In this document: positions 29,205-39,276 of the stretch, piece after piece
Layout of the letters: the number at the start of each line of letters is the position of its first letter
Position numbering within the stretch: position 1 is the stretch's first letter
Assembly: GCF_024519725.1 (NCBI RefSeq)
Contig: NZ_JALJRK010000011.1
Span: 1-60,689, forward strand
Reading direction: 5' to 3'
Length of the DNA: 60,689 nt
From: Microvirga sp. Mcv34
GTDB taxonomy: Bacteria > Pseudomonadota > Alphaproteobacteria > Rhizobiales > Beijerinckiaceae
The notes under the pieces: model-generated
Seen by the model: the letters and a program-made list of their open reading frames with translations, nothing else
Database searches by the model: none
What the model was told of the DNA's origin: nothing
Made by a program: the position numbers and the translations under genes

Positions 29205-30875
29205 TTATCGCACCACCGGCAGCGGCTTGACCGCCGGGCCCGTGAACTTGTTTGTCGCCAGATCGCCGACGGGCTTGCTCGAGAAGCCCATATGCAGGCT
29301 GGGCTCCGCCGACATGAGGGTGCTCAGGGCCGTCTGGGGCTTCTTCGCCGACGCAGGCGCCTTGGCCTGGGGAGCCGCCACGGGGATCGCCTTCTCGGGT
29401 TTCGCCTTCTCGGCCTTCGGCGGCGCCTTGGGCGTGGAGCCCGTTACCGGAATGTCGACCGGGCTTGCGGAGGCGACAACGATGGGGCGCAGGTCCGGCC
29501 GGCGGGGCGGCAGCGGGTGCTGGAGCGCCGCCATTTCGGTCGCGCCGCGCGGCTCCGGCAGGCCGGGGATCGGGTTCGTGGCCGCAAGCGACCCGGGCCG
29601 GGCGGGCGGAAGCGGCGCGTAGGCGAGGGCGACGGTCCCGGCGACCGGTTCTATGCCCGTGTCGTCCGCGTCCGGCCGGCGGGGCGGCATCGGCGCGAAG
29701 GCCATGCCCTTGGGGATCGACATCTCGGATTGCGATTCCGGACCCTGCTGCCATGCCAGGACGGGTCCCGATGCGGTCTGGACCGTGCCGGGCGCCCCGT
29801 TGATCCGGGTCGGCGGCAGCGGCGCGGAGGCCGGCGGCGACAGGTCCTCACGCAAGGCTGGAGCCATGGCGGCCATGACCGCGGGAGCGGGCGGCTCGGG
29901 TCGCGGCTGGATCGCCACGGGCGCCCGGCGGGCGGGCTCGGGAGCCTGGCTGGGCTGGAGCGCCGCATAGACCGAGGTGTTGGAATCGCTGGCGTAATAG
30001 TTCTGGGCCGGTTGGGGCGATCGGGAGGCCACGATGGCTCGTCCCGGTCGCGACGCGACCCTGATTTCCTCCGCGTCCTCGTTCTCGTCCTCGTCGAGAC
30101 CGAACAGCGTCGCCCAGAAGCTCTTGCGGCGTGGCTGGTTGGCGACGGCTTCCTCGGCATCCGCGTAGGCGGTGTAGCCGGCGACGGTGCCACCCTTCGC
30201 GAGCACCTCGGCGCGGGCCTCGTCATAGCCCGGCAGGGGCTTGCCGTCCGACGGGATATGCACGGTCTTGCCGTCGGGGAAGATGCTGGCGAGCTGCGAG
30301 CGGGTCATGCGCGGCCAGGCGCGCACGCTGCCCACGTCGAGATGGACGAAAGGCGTGTAGGCATTGGGGTAGTAGCCGACACCGCCGTTCTGCAGCCGCA
30401 TGCCGATGGCGCGCAGGCGCGCGGCGGACACGTCCGGCAGGTAGAAGTCCATGGCCTTGCCCTGCATGTGCTGGCTGTTCTTGGCCACCACGCTCGAGCG
30501 CCGCCGGAGCATCGAGTTGGTCTGAGGCGAGCGGAAGCCCGAGTTCACATGCACGGGCGCGCTGGACCCGACCTCGCGATAGACCTCCCACACCGTATCG
30601 AACAGGCGCGGATCCATGCGGGTCGGCTCGTCGCGACGCCAGTCGCGCAGGAACCAGTTGAGCTGCTGAAGAGCGCCCGAATCGTACTGGCCGTTGCGCC
30701 TGAACGTAACGGTGAGGCTTTCCTTGGTGTTGTTGTTGTAAAGGCTCAGCGTGCGGGTATCGCCGTTGGCCACGGCATCCTGCGTGCCGCGCACCCCGCC
30801 CACCATGACGGCCAGAAAGGCCACAAGACCAAGGCTCGCGCGATGCGCGAGGCGGTCCGTACGCAATACTCTCAC
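29205..30875 (-). CDS. DUF882 (MepK-like) M15-fold peptidase with long Pro-rich tail
   Basis: The 556-residue product has an N-terminal membrane or signal segment (about residues 12-32) and a DUF882 domain at about 40-210. Metal-site residues are visible in HVNSGFRS, SQHMQGKAMDFYLPD (His and Asp) and TPFVHLDVGSVRAWPR (His). The E. coli relative MepK cleaves meso-DAP crosslinks in peptidoglycan. The last 300 residues are low-complexity Pro/Ala/Arg-rich with a repeated PPRRPD motif (three copies), far longer than in MepK. It lies 133 bases downstream of an L,D-transpeptidase gene on the same strand. Confidence 0.87.
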   Translation of the reverse strand: MRVLRTDRLAHRASLGLVAFLAVMVGGVRGTQDAVANGDTRTLSLYNNNTKESLTVTFRRNGQYDSGALQQLNWFLRDWRRDEPTRMDPRLFDTVWEVYREVGSSAPVHVNSGFRSPQTNSMLRRRSSVVAKNSQHMQGKAMDFYLPDVSAARLRAIGMRLQNGGVGYYPNAYTPFVHLDVGSVRAWPRMTRSQLASIFPDGKTVHIPSDGKPLPGYDEARAEVLAKGGTVAGYTAYADAEEAVANQPRRKSFWATLFGLDEDENEDAEEIRVASRPGRAIVASRSPQPAQNYYASDSNTSVYAALQPSQAPEPARRAPVAIQPRPEPPAPAVMAAMAPALREDLSPPASAPLPPTRINGAPGTVQTASGPVLAWQQGPESQSEMSIPKGMAFAPMPPRRPDADDTGIEPVAGTVALAYAPLPPARPGSLAATNPIPGLPEPRGATEMAALQHPLPPRRPDLRPIVVASASPVDIPVTGSTPKAPPKAEKAKPEKAIPVAAPQAKAPASAKKPQTALSTLMSAEPSLHMGFSSKPVGDLATNKFTGPAVKPLPVVR

Positions 30876-31008
30876 TGTGGTACTCGTCTTTACTGGTCCG
30901 CATCCGGGGATGCAGCAATCCTTATGGTGAAAGGATCTTTGCCGAAGACGGTTACAGTCCCGTTAAGTGAGAGCAGGAAATTGGTCGAAACCGGGATGAA
31001 AGACGCGG

Positions 31009-32775
31009 CTACTCGGACAGGCTCAGGGCGGCCTTGACCTTGCGGTCGAGGCCATAGAGATCCTCGAAGCGCTTCAGCTCCCCCTTCTCGTCGACCGCGA
31101 GGGTGAAGTAGGCCAGGTGCACGGGCAGCGGGTTGGACAGGTGCACGGTCCGCTCGCCCTTGCCGATGAGCCCGCGCAGCTTCTCTTCAGTCCACTTGCC
31201 CTCCTTGCCCATGATCTCTTCCGCGAGCTGGAACGGCTTGTCCACGCGCACGCAGCCATGGCTGAAGGCGCGCTTGCTCGCTGAGAAGAGATTGCGGTTG
31301 GGCGTGTCGTGAAGATAGACCGCGTGCTGGTTGGGGAACATGAATTTCAGGAAGCCCAGCGCATTGCGCTCGCCCGGCGGCTGCTGAACCATGATCCGAT
31401 CGCCGCGGCGGATGACCTTGTAGCCTCTCTTCGCCGCGTAGTCGGGATCGTTGGCCAGTCCTGGCAGGATCTCCTTCTTCATGATCGACGGCGGGATCGT
31501 CCAGGACGGATTGACCACGAGATACTTCATGTTCTCGGAGAAGATCGGCGTCTGCGACTGCTCTTTGCCGACGATGACCCGCGTCTGGTAGACCGTGTTG
31601 CGGCCCTCGACCATCTGCAGGCGGAATTCGGGCACGTTCACCATGATGTGCCGCTGCCCCAGATCGGCCGGCAGCCAGCGCCAGCGCTCCATGTTGGCGA
31701 TCAGGTCGGATTGCCGTTGCGCCACCGAGGGGCCGGAGAGGGCCGCCACCGTCTGGGCGTTCAGGACGCCCGTGTCCGGCAGGCCCTTTTCCTTCTGGAA
31801 GGCCGCCACGGCGGAAGCCACGCGCTCGTCGTAGACCGTCTGGTTGTTCGCGTCCTTCGTGAGGTTGAACCGCGCCCGGATCAGGGGCACACGCGGGTCC
31901 TTCATGCCCACGCGAAGGATCGGCCCGCGTGGCAGGCGCACGCTCGGCTGCGAGGGATGGCTCTCGCGCAGTTTTGCCAACCTGTCCTTGAGGACCCTGT
32001 AGCCGGCATGCGGCGGGTTGTAGGCCTCGAGCGCCCCACCCGCATCGCCGGCGGAGGATACCTTGCCCAGCACCTCGTCGACGGCCGGCAGGGCGAGCTT
32101 CGGGGTCACCATCGGGGAAAGACGGGCGAGGTCGATGCGCGCCCCGCGGGCGTCGCGGGCATAGCGGATCACCGACAGGGAGAGCCGCAAATCGGCCTGG
32201 GCCCATTGCGTCGGATTCGCATCCTTGCGCAGGCCCCTGTCGGGCAGCGCGTAATCGGCCGGGTCGAGACCGTCCTCGTCGGCGGCCTTCAGGCGTTCCA
32301 TCACGCCCAGAGCGGCAGGCAACCAGACGCCGTCCCGCGCCCAGACCAGCGGGCGCTCGGCCTGCGCGTAGTAGGCCTGCAGGGCTTCCCGGTCCTTAGT
32401 GCTCACGCGCATCTCACGCATGGCGGCATCGTCCGCGAGCAATCCTTCCATGGCCATGCGAACGAGATCCGTCTGCATCAGAGCCGTCACCGGAGTCGCG
32501 TCGGGCAGGGGGATGTCGATGGTAGGAGCGGCCTTGAGATTGGTCGTCTCGATGGTGACCGGGGCCGGCTCCGGCAGCGGAATCGCCTGAGCGGCCGCAT
32601 CCTTCGACGCGGAGGATTCCGCGCCGGCGACGTCGTGGAAGGAGGGCTCCGCCGGAACGGTCCGAACCACCTCGGCCTGCGCATGGTCCGCATCTTCCGC
32701 AAGGGCAGACAACGGGAAGACGGAAACGGATCCAATGAGACCAAGCCACAGTGCCGTCTTGCGCACGTCACGCAT
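31009..32775 (-). CDS. L,D-transpeptidase, YcbB/LdtD-like
   Basis: The product of about 588 residues starts with a signal peptide (residues 1-24, LSALA). A helical/PG-binding type 1 domain (AFQKEKGLPDTGVLNAQTVAAL, near residue 330) and a YkuD catalytic domain (about 370-545) follow. The catalytic cysteine is near residue 508 in FSHGCVRVD. Such enzymes form 3-3 crosslinks or attach proteins to peptidoglycan in the periplasm. The ATG at 32775 is chosen because GAGGAG lies seven bases upstream; the ATGs at 32781 and 32790 are alternatives. The MepK-like peptidase gene follows. Confidence 0.93.
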   Translation of the reverse strand: MRDVRKTALWLGLIGSVSVFPLSALAEDADHAQAEVVRTVPAEPSFHDVAGAESSASKDAAAQAIPLPEPAPVTIETTNLKAAPTIDIPLPDATPVTALMQTDLVRMAMEGLLADDAAMREMRVSTKDREALQAYYAQAERPLVWARDGVWLPAALGVMERLKAADEDGLDPADYALPDRGLRKDANPTQWAQADLRLSLSVIRYARDARGARIDLARLSPMVTPKLALPAVDEVLGKVSSAGDAGGALEAYNPPHAGYRVLKDRLAKLRESHPSQPSVRLPRGPILRVGMKDPRVPLIRARFNLTKDANNQTVYDERVASAVAAFQKEKGLPDTGVLNAQTVAALSGPSVAQRQSDLIANMERWRWLPADLGQRHIMVNVPEFRLQMVEGRNTVYQTRVIVGKEQSQTPIFSENMKYLVVNPSWTIPPSIMKKEILPGLANDPDYAAKRGYKVIRRGDRIMVQQPPGERNALGFLKFMFPNQHAVYLHDTPNRNLFSASKRAFSHGCVRVDKPFQLAEEIMGKEGKWTEEKLRGLIGKGERTVHLSNPLPVHLAYFTLAVDEKGELKRFEDLYGLDRKVKAALSLSE

Positions 32776-33098
32776 GATCATGCTCCTCATCGCAGTTGAA
32801 AGTGGAGGCGTGAAAAAGTCCTCCATCGGGTGAATACCGTCGGTGTTCCCGCACACGTCCTGTTACGCTTAACGCATGAAACGCCAAGCGGCTTCATCGT
32901 CTAGGTCAAGTTGGTTCAATTTTCTGTAAAGAGCCTCGCCCCTCAGGGCGCGGAGGCAAAAGGGCATCGGGCGATGAAATGATATGGAGGAACATGCGGC
33001 CATCCTGAACGAGAAGGCGTAAACCGCCGCTTAACGGGACAGGAGCGCAAGCCGGCCTTCTGCCGCCATGGGTTGATCCGGGGAGCACGGCAGCCAAT
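32776..33098. promoter_or_regulatory. Divergent intergenic region L,D-transpeptidase / pepF
   Basis: These 323 bases separate divergent genes and must contain both promoters. I see a small GCCCCTCAGGGC dyad near 32938-32950 but no RNA gene, repeat family member or coding sequence. Confidence 0.35.
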
Positions 33099-34991
33099 AT
33101 GTGTGCAGACCCTTCCAGAGTGCTCGCAAGCAGGCAGTCGCCCGTGACCTTTCAGACAATCTCCCCCTCGCATCATCCATTCTCCGCCGGCGCCGCGCAG
33201 GCCGATCTGGGGCCGCTGCCTGAATGGAACCTGTCCCATCTCTATCCCGGCATGGACAGCGAGGCGTTCAAGCGGGATCTCGCCAAGGCGGAAACGGAGT
33301 GCAAGGCCTTTGCCGAAGCCTATCGCGGCAAGCTCGATGCGATGGTCCGGGGCGAGAACGCATCCGAGCGGTTGAACGAGGTTGTGAGGCGCTACGAGGC
33401 GCTCGAAGATCTTCTCGGCCGCCTGATGTCCTATGCGGGCCTCGTCTATTCCGGCGACACCACGGACCCGATCCGGGCGAAGTTCTACGGCGATACGCAG
33501 GAACGCCTGACGACCGCCTCGACGGAGCTGCTCTTCTTCGCGCTCGAGCTCAACCGCATCGAGGACGCGATTCTCGACCGGGCCATGAGCGAGCCGCCGC
33601 TCGCCCATTACAAGCCCTGGATCGAGGACCTGCGCAAGGACAAGCCCTATCAGCTCGACGACAAGATCGAGCAGCTCTTCCACGAGAAGTCCGTGACCGG
33701 CCGCTCGGCCTGGAACCGGCTGTTCGACGAGACCATCGCGTCCTTGCGCTTCACGGTGCGCGGCGAGGAGCTGCCCATCGAGCCGACCCTGAACAAGCTG
33801 CAGGATCCGGACGAGACCGTGCGCAAGGATGCGTCCGATGCCCTGGCCAAGACCTTCAAGGCCAATCTTCGCACCTTCACGCTCATCACCAACACGCTCG
33901 CCAAGGACAAGGAAATCTCGGACCGTTGGCGCGGCTTCCAGGACGTGGCGGATTCGCGCCATCTGGCCAACCGGGTCGAGCGTGAGGTCGTGGAGGCGAT
34001 GGTTTCGGCCGTGCGCGAGGCGTATCCGCGCCTGTCCCACCGCTATTATGTCCTGAAGGCCAAGTGGTTCGGCAAGGACAAGCTCGACCATTGGGACCGT
34101 AATGCGCCCCTGCCGAAGGTCGAGCAACGCACCATTTCCTGGAACGAGGCCAAAGACACGGTCCTCTCGGCCTATTCCGATTTCTCCCCACGCATGGCCG
34201 ACATAGCCCGGCGTTTCTTCGATGAGGAATGGATCGACGCGCCGACCCGGCCCGGCAAGGCTCCCGGGGCCTTCGCCCACCCGACTGTGCCCTCGGCCCA
34301 CCCTTACGTTCTGCTGAACTACCAGGGTAAGCCACGGGACGTGATGACGCTCGCCCACGAGCTGGGCCACGGGGTGCATCAGGTCATGGCCGGCCCCAAC
34401 GGCGCGCTGATGGCCCCGACTCCTCTGACGCTCGCCGAGACGGCCTCCGTGTTCGGCGAGATGCTGACCTTCCGTCGCCTGCTCGACCAGACGACCGACC
34501 CGGTGCAGCGCAAGGCGATGCTGGCCGCCAAGGTCGAGGACATGCTCAACACGGTGGTGCGCCAGATCGCGTTCTACTCCTTCGAGCGCAAGGTCCATCT
34601 GGAGCGCCGCAACGGCGAGCTCACGGCCGACCAGCTGTGCGATCTCTGGATGTCGGTGCAGGACGAATCCCTCGGCCCGGCGATCCGCCTGGGTCCGGGT
34701 TACGAGAGCTTCTGGACCTATATCCCCCACTTCATCCACTCGCCGTTCTACGTCTATGCCTATGCCTTCGGCGACTGCCTCGTGAACTCGCTCTACGGCG
34801 TGTACGAGCGCTCCAGCGAGGGCTTCGTGGATCGGTACTTCGCGCTGCTGTCGGCCGGCGGCACCAAGCATTATTCGGAGCTGCTGGCCCCGTTCGGCCT
34901 CAACGCCGGCGATCCGGCCTTCTGGCAGATCGGCCTCTCGATGATCGAACGGCTGATCGGCGAGCTCGAAGCCATGGAGCAGGCAGCCTGA
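33099..34991 (+). CDS. pepF: M3 family oligoendopeptidase F
   Basis: The product of 630 residues is an M3 metallopeptidase with the zinc site HELGH at residues 420-424 in MTLAHELGHGVHQVMAG and the third ligand region in PLTLAETASVFGEML. It degrades peptides in the cytoplasm. The ATG at 33099 gives an N-terminal extension before LPEWNLSHLYPGMDS, so a start nearer 33144 (GTG) is possible. Its stop codon overlaps the start of an ABC1-kinase gene (ATGA). Confidence 0.94.
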   Translation: MCADPSRVLASRQSPVTFQTISPSHHPFSAGAAQADLGPLPEWNLSHLYPGMDSEAFKRDLAKAETECKAFAEAYRGKLDAMVRGENASERLNEVVRRYEALEDLLGRLMSYAGLVYSGDTTDPIRAKFYGDTQERLTTASTELLFFALELNRIEDAILDRAMSEPPLAHYKPWIEDLRKDKPYQLDDKIEQLFHEKSVTGRSAWNRLFDETIASLRFTVRGEELPIEPTLNKLQDPDETVRKDASDALAKTFKANLRTFTLITNTLAKDKEISDRWRGFQDVADSRHLANRVEREVVEAMVSAVREAYPRLSHRYYVLKAKWFGKDKLDHWDRNAPLPKVEQRTISWNEAKDTVLSAYSDFSPRMADIARRFFDEEWIDAPTRPGKAPGAFAHPTVPSAHPYVLLNYQGKPRDVMTLAHELGHGVHQVMAGPNGALMAPTPLTLAETASVFGEMLTFRRLLDQTTDPVQRKAMLAAKVEDMLNTVVRQIAFYSFERKVHLERRNGELTADQLCDLWMSVQDESLGPAIRLGPGYESFWTYIPHFIHSPFYVYAYAFGDCLVNSLYGVYERSSEGFVDRYFALLSAGGTKHYSELLAPFGLNAGDPAFWQIGLSMIERLIGELEAMEQAA

Positions 34992-36358
34992 TGTCCGATT
35001 CCGACCGCGAAGCGAATCGCTTCTCCGCGCGCGCCGCCCGTTACGCCCGGGTGGGCGCCAATATGGGCGGGGTCGCGGCCCGCATGGCCGGTTCGCGGCT
35101 GTTCGGGGGCGATGCGCGCGACGCGTCCAACGCGGCGGTGCTGGCCCAGGCGCTCGGTGGGCTCAAGGGGCCGATCATGAAGGTGGCGCAGCTCCTCGCC
35201 ACCATTCCGGACCTCATCCCGCCCGAATACGCCGCGGAACTGCAGAAGCTCCAGAGCGAGGCGCCGCCCATGGGGGCGGCTTTCGTGAAGCGGCGCATGC
35301 AGGCGGAGCTGGGTCCGCAATGGCAGGGCCGGTTCGGCTCCTTCGACCTGAACCCGGCGGCGGCCGCTTCCCTCGGCCAGGTCCATCGGGCGACCACGAA
35401 GGAGGGCGAGAAGCTCGCCTGCAAGCTTCAATACCCCGACATGCAATCCGCCGTGGAGGCGGACCTGAGCCAGCTCGAACTCGTCTTCGCCCTTCACCGC
35501 CGCATGGACCCCGCCATCGATACCCGCGAGATCTCGAAGGAGATCGGCGAGCGGGTGCGCGAGGAGCTCGATTACGAGCGCGAGGCAAAGCACGCGGCGC
35601 TCTATGCCCGGACCCTCGCCGACGTGGAGGAGGTCCGGGTGCCGCGGGTCCATCCTGACCTGTCCACCCGGCGGCTCCTGTCCCTCGAATGGCTCGAGGG
35701 CGAGAAGATCCTCGGCTTCACCGAATCGCCGGTCGAGATCCGCAACCGGCTGGCGGTCGCCATGTTCAAGGCCTGGTGGCACCCCTTCAGCCATGCGGCC
35801 GTCATCCACGGCGATCCGCATCTCGGCAATTACACGGTCTTTTCCGAAGGCGGGGAGGCGAGGGGGATCAACCTTCTCGATTACGGCTGCATCCGCATCT
35901 TCCATCCCCGCTTCGTCGGCGGCGTGGTCGATCTCTACCGGGGGCTCCAGACCGACGATCGCGCCCGCGTGGTCCATGCCTACGAGACCTGGGGGTTCAA
36001 GAACCTCTCGAACGAGCTGATCGACATCCTCAACATCTGGGCGCGCTTCATCTATGCCCCGCTCCTGGACGACCGGATCCGCACCGTGGCCGACGGCGTG
36101 AAGCCCGGTGAATACGGCCGCCGCCAGGCCTTCGAGGTTCACAAGGCTCTGAAGGAGAAGGGGCCGGTCACCGTCCCGCGCGAGTTCGTGTTCATGGACC
36201 GGGCGGCCGTGGGCCTGGGCGCGGTTTTCCTGCACCTGAAGGCCGAGCTGAACTACCACCGGCTGTTCGAGAACGAGATCGAGCGCTTTTCGCTGGAGAA
36301 CCTCGAGCAGAAACAGAAAGAGGCTCTGGCCGCTTCCGGTTTACCAAATCCTATGTAA
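34991..36358 (+). CDS. ABC1 (AarF/UbiB) atypical kinase family protein
   Basis: The 455-residue product has ABC1-kinase signatures: GPIMKVAQLLATIPDLIPPEYA (KxGQ-like region, about residues 59-80), AAASLGQVHRATTKEGEKLACKLQYP (Ala-rich loop and Lys, about 122-147) and VIHGDPHLGNY (catalytic loop). Relatives support ubiquinone synthesis or lipid homeostasis. The frame is open far upstream inside pepF, but the ATG at 34991 overlaps the pepF stop by one base, which indicates translational coupling. Confidence 0.9.
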   Translation: MSDSDREANRFSARAARYARVGANMGGVAARMAGSRLFGGDARDASNAAVLAQALGGLKGPIMKVAQLLATIPDLIPPEYAAELQKLQSEAPPMGAAFVKRRMQAELGPQWQGRFGSFDLNPAAAASLGQVHRATTKEGEKLACKLQYPDMQSAVEADLSQLELVFALHRRMDPAIDTREISKEIGERVREELDYEREAKHAALYARTLADVEEVRVPRVHPDLSTRRLLSLEWLEGEKILGFTESPVEIRNRLAVAMFKAWWHPFSHAAVIHGDPHLGNYTVFSEGGEARGINLLDYGCIRIFHPRFVGGVVDLYRGLQTDDRARVVHAYETWGFKNLSNELIDILNIWARFIYAPLLDDRIRTVADGVKPGEYGRRQAFEVHKALKEKGPVTVPREFVFMDRAAVGLGAVFLHLKAELNYHRLFENEIERFSLENLEQKQKEALAASGLPNPM

Positions 36359-36415
36359 TGAGGTTGCATCTTTTGCCGTTAAGCCTTACGCATGACGGTA
36401 CGTTAGAGGCAGCCC

Positions 36416-37633
36416 ATGAAAATCGCTTTCGTTCACCAGAACTTTCCCGGCCAATTCCTGCGTCTGGCCAGGACCTTCGTGGCCGAGGGGCATGAGGTCG
36501 TGGGTCTGGGAATGGTCAAGCAATGCTCCATCCCGGGCGTGAAGTACTTCTCCTACGACGCAGTCCCCGGTCCGGAGGATGCGCCCTATCAGAACCGCTA
36601 CTCACCGGTCATCCCGCGGCTGCGCCGGGCCTATGGCGTTGCCCACCGGGCCAGGGCCCTGGCGCAAGAGGGATTCGAGCCGGACGTGGTGGTGGTCAAT
36701 ACGGGCTGGGGCGAGAACCTCTTCCTCAAGGACGTCTGGCCCAAGGCCCGCCACGTGGCCTATTTCGAATATTACTACCACGCCAAGGGGCAGGACCTCG
36801 ATTTCGACCCCGAGTTCCCGGTCACCAACGAGGAGGTGATCTGGCGCCTGCGCGTGAAGAACTCCATGCAGCTCGGCGCCCTCGATGCCGCCGACGTGGC
36901 CGTTGCCCCGACCCGCTACCAGCGGGACACGTTCCCGGCCTATCTGCGGGATCGGCTCGCGATCATCCATGACGGGATTGACACCGAGAGGCTTCAGCCG
37001 GACCCGAAGGTCAGGATCCAGCTCGGCGAGAACGGACCGCATCTCACCCGCGACAAGCCCGTCGTCACGTATGTGACCCGCAACATCGAGCCCATGCGCG
37101 GCGCCCACGTGGTCTTCAAGAGCCTGCCTTATCTGCTCGACATCGATCCCGAGCTTCAGGTCGTGATCATCGGCGGCCGGGGGACGAGCTATTCCGGGTC
37201 GGCGCCGAAGGGGCAGACCTGGTTCGACGTCTTCAAGTCCCGAATCGAGCGGCCGGTGGACTGGTCCCGGGTCCATTTCGTCGGAAACCTGCCCTACGAC
37301 CAATTCGTGAGGGTCCTGCAGGTCTCCTCAGCCCATGTCTACATGACCTATCCCTTCGTGCTCTCCTGGTCCTCCATCGAGGCCATGGCGCTGGAATGCC
37401 GGATCGTGGCCTCGGACACGGAACCGGTCCGCGAGATCATCCAGGACGGGGTCAACGGACGGCTTTTCCCCTTCTTCGACGAGAAGGCCCTGGCCGAGCG
37501 GGTGCGCGAGACCCTGGCCGACCAGGAAAAGTCCGCCGCCATGGCCGCGGAGGCCCGCCGGATCGCCGTTTCGAAGTATGATTACGAGACGGTCAGCCTG
37601 CCTCGCTGGCGCGAGTTCCTGGGGATCCAATGA
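36416..37633 (+). CDS. Glycosyltransferase family 4-type protein
   Basis: The 405-residue product has a GT-B fold: MKIAFVHQNFPGQFLRLA at the N-terminus and, in the C-terminal GT1-type domain, VVIIGGRGTSYSGSAPKG, FVGNLPYDQF, SAHVYMTYPFVLSWSSIEAMA and DGVNGRLFPFFD. The EX7E-like segment around SWSSIEAMALECRIVAS is typical of GT4. It probably transfers a sugar from a nucleotide donor onto a polysaccharide or lipid at the membrane. It stands alone between the ABC1 kinase and the transhydrogenase genes, so its acceptor is unknown. Confidence 0.9.
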   Translation: MKIAFVHQNFPGQFLRLARTFVAEGHEVVGLGMVKQCSIPGVKYFSYDAVPGPEDAPYQNRYSPVIPRLRRAYGVAHRARALAQEGFEPDVVVVNTGWGENLFLKDVWPKARHVAYFEYYYHAKGQDLDFDPEFPVTNEEVIWRLRVKNSMQLGALDAADVAVAPTRYQRDTFPAYLRDRLAIIHDGIDTERLQPDPKVRIQLGENGPHLTRDKPVVTYVTRNIEPMRGAHVVFKSLPYLLDIDPELQVVIIGGRGTSYSGSAPKGQTWFDVFKSRIERPVDWSRVHFVGNLPYDQFVRVLQVSSAHVYMTYPFVLSWSSIEAMALECRIVASDTEPVREIIQDGVNGRLFPFFDEKALAERVRETLADQEKSAAMAAEARRIAVSKYDYETVSLPRWREFLGIQ

Positions 37634-37746
37634 CCCGGCAAAACATTCATAAAGTTTTCGTTTGGAGCCATTCGAAAGATTGCGGCTCCTTACGGCATGC
37701 GCTAAACGCAGCAGTTAACTAGTGACGCTGAACAGGGCTTTGAATC

Positions 37747-38040
37747 ATGGCCGATACAAAACATGCGCCGCACGGGGGCTACAGTCCGGATATGGACGGC
37801 CGCGCTCATGAGGCGACCTATCACGGATTTGTCCAGTTTGCCGAAATCGCCACCGCAGTGATCATCTGCCACGTGCTGGCGCTGGCCGTCGGCGGCATCA
37901 AGCATGCTTGGCTCACGGCGATCTTCGGTGTGATCCTCTCGCTCGTCGCGGGCGGCATCGGCGCGATGGCTCCCTCCGTGGGAGTGCGGGCTCCGGCAGC
38001 CGTCGGAATCCTCCTCGTCCTGGCGCTCATCCTCTACTGA
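37747..38040 (+). CDS. aa3-type cytochrome c oxidase subunit IV-like protein
   Basis: The 97-residue product has a soluble N-terminus (MDGRAHEATYHGFVQFAEIATAVIICHVLALA) and about three hydrophobic helices. EATYHGFVQF is typical of the bacterial aa3 oxidase subunit IV family (COX4_pro_2). It is encoded immediately before pntAA rather than with cox genes, a placement that recurs in Rhizobiales. The function beside transhydrogenase is unclear. Confidence 0.85.
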   Translation: MADTKHAPHGGYSPDMDGRAHEATYHGFVQFAEIATAVIICHVLALAVGGIKHAWLTAIFGVILSLVAGGIGAMAPSVGVRAPAAVGILLVLALILY

Positions 38041-38119
38041 GCGGTCGTGAGCCTTTCGAGAAACAGACACGAGATAAGAGCTTGATTTCAAGCCGTTGAC
38101 CACATCCAGGGGGGCCTAC

Positions 38120-39256
38120 ATGCGGATCGCCGTTCTCTCCGAAACCGATGGAGCGGAGACTCGCGTTTCCGCCACCCCTGAAACGGTCAAAAAATACAAA
38201 AGCCTCGGCGCGGACGTGGTCGTCCAAGCCGGGGCGGGCGCCAAGGCCGGCATTCCCGATGCCGAATTCGAGGCCGCGGGCGCTTCGGTCGCCAAGTCGG
38301 CCCAAGACGCCCTGAAGGATGCCGATGTCGTCCTCAAGGTCCGCCGTCCCGCCGAGGGCGAGCTGACGGGCGTCAAGCCCGGCGCCCTCGTCATCGCCAT
38401 CATGGATCCCTACGGCCAGGACGCCGCCCTCAAGGCCCTGGCCGATGCTCACGTTTCCGCCTTCGCCATGGAACTGATGCCCCGCATCACCCGCGCGCAG
38501 GTCATGGACGTTCTGTCCTCCCAGGCCAATCTCGCCGGCTACCGGGCCGTCATCGACGGTTCCGCCGAATACGGCCGCGCCATGCCGATGATGATGACGG
38601 CGGCCGGCACCGTGCCGGCGGCCCGCGTCTTCGTCATGGGGGCGGGCGTCGCCGGTCTCCAGGCCATCGCCACCGCCCGCCGTCTCGGTGCGGTCGTGAC
38701 CGCCACCGATGTGCGCCCCGCCGCCAAGGAACAGGTTGAAAGCCTGGGCGCCAAGTTCATCGCCGTCGAGGACGACGAGTTCAAGCAGGCCGAGACCGCT
38801 GGCGGCTACGCCAAGGAAATGTCGGACGCCTACAAGGCCAAGCAGGCCGAGCTGGTCGCCTCCCACATCGCCAAGCAGGACATCGTCATCACCACGGCGC
38901 TCATTCCCGGCCGCCCGGCGCCGAAGCTCGTCTCCCGCGCCATGGTCGAATCCATGAAGCCCGGCTCGGTCGTCGTCGATCTGGCGGTGGAGCGCGGCGG
39001 CAATTGCGAGCTGGCCCAGGCAGGCCAGGTGGTGGAGCATAACGGCGTGAAGATCGTGGGCCACCTCAACGTGCCCGGACGCCTCGCCGCCAGCGCCTCC
39101 AGCCTCTACGCGAAGAACCTCTACGCCTTCGTCGAGACGCTGGTGGACAAGGAAACCAAGGCTCTGGCCGTGAAGTGGGACGACGAGCTGGTCAAGGCCA
39201 CCTGCCTGACTCGCGACGGCGCCATCGTCCACACCGCCTTCCAGCCGACCGCTTAA
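38120..39256 (+). CDS. pntAA: NAD(P) transhydrogenase subunit alpha, part 1
   Basis: The 378-residue product is the NAD(H)-binding domain I of proton-translocating transhydrogenase: [23 protein letters not shown] at the start, [33 protein letters not shown] near residue 160, and a Rossmann fold in between. I chose the ATG at 38120 because CCAGGGGGG precedes it. The genes pntAA, pntAB and pntB form an operon. The complex couples hydride transfer between NADH and NADP+ to proton uptake and supplies NADPH. Confidence 0.96.
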   Translation: MRIAVLSETDGAETRVSATPETVKKYKSLGADVVVQAGAGAKAGIPDAEFEAAGASVAKSAQDALKDADVVLKVRRPAEGELTGVKPGALVIAIMDPYGQDAALKALADAHVSAFAMELMPRITRAQVMDVLSSQANLAGYRAVIDGSAEYGRAMPMMMTAAGTVPAARVFVMGAGVAGLQAIATARRLGAVVTATDVRPAAKEQVESLGAKFIAVEDDEFKQAETAGGYAKEMSDAYKAKQAELVASHIAKQDIVITTALIPGRPAPKLVSRAMVESMKPGSVVVDLAVERGGNCELAQAGQVVEHNGVKIVGHLNVPGRLAASASSLYAKNLYAFVETLVDKETKALAVKWDDELVKATCLTRDGAIVHTAFQPTA

Positions 39257-39276
39257 ACCGTCCAGGGGAGGACACC

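Noticed and set aside
34637..34990. Longer N-terminus for the ABC1 kinase
   Set aside because: It lies within pepF in another frame, and the coupled ATG at 34991 is better.
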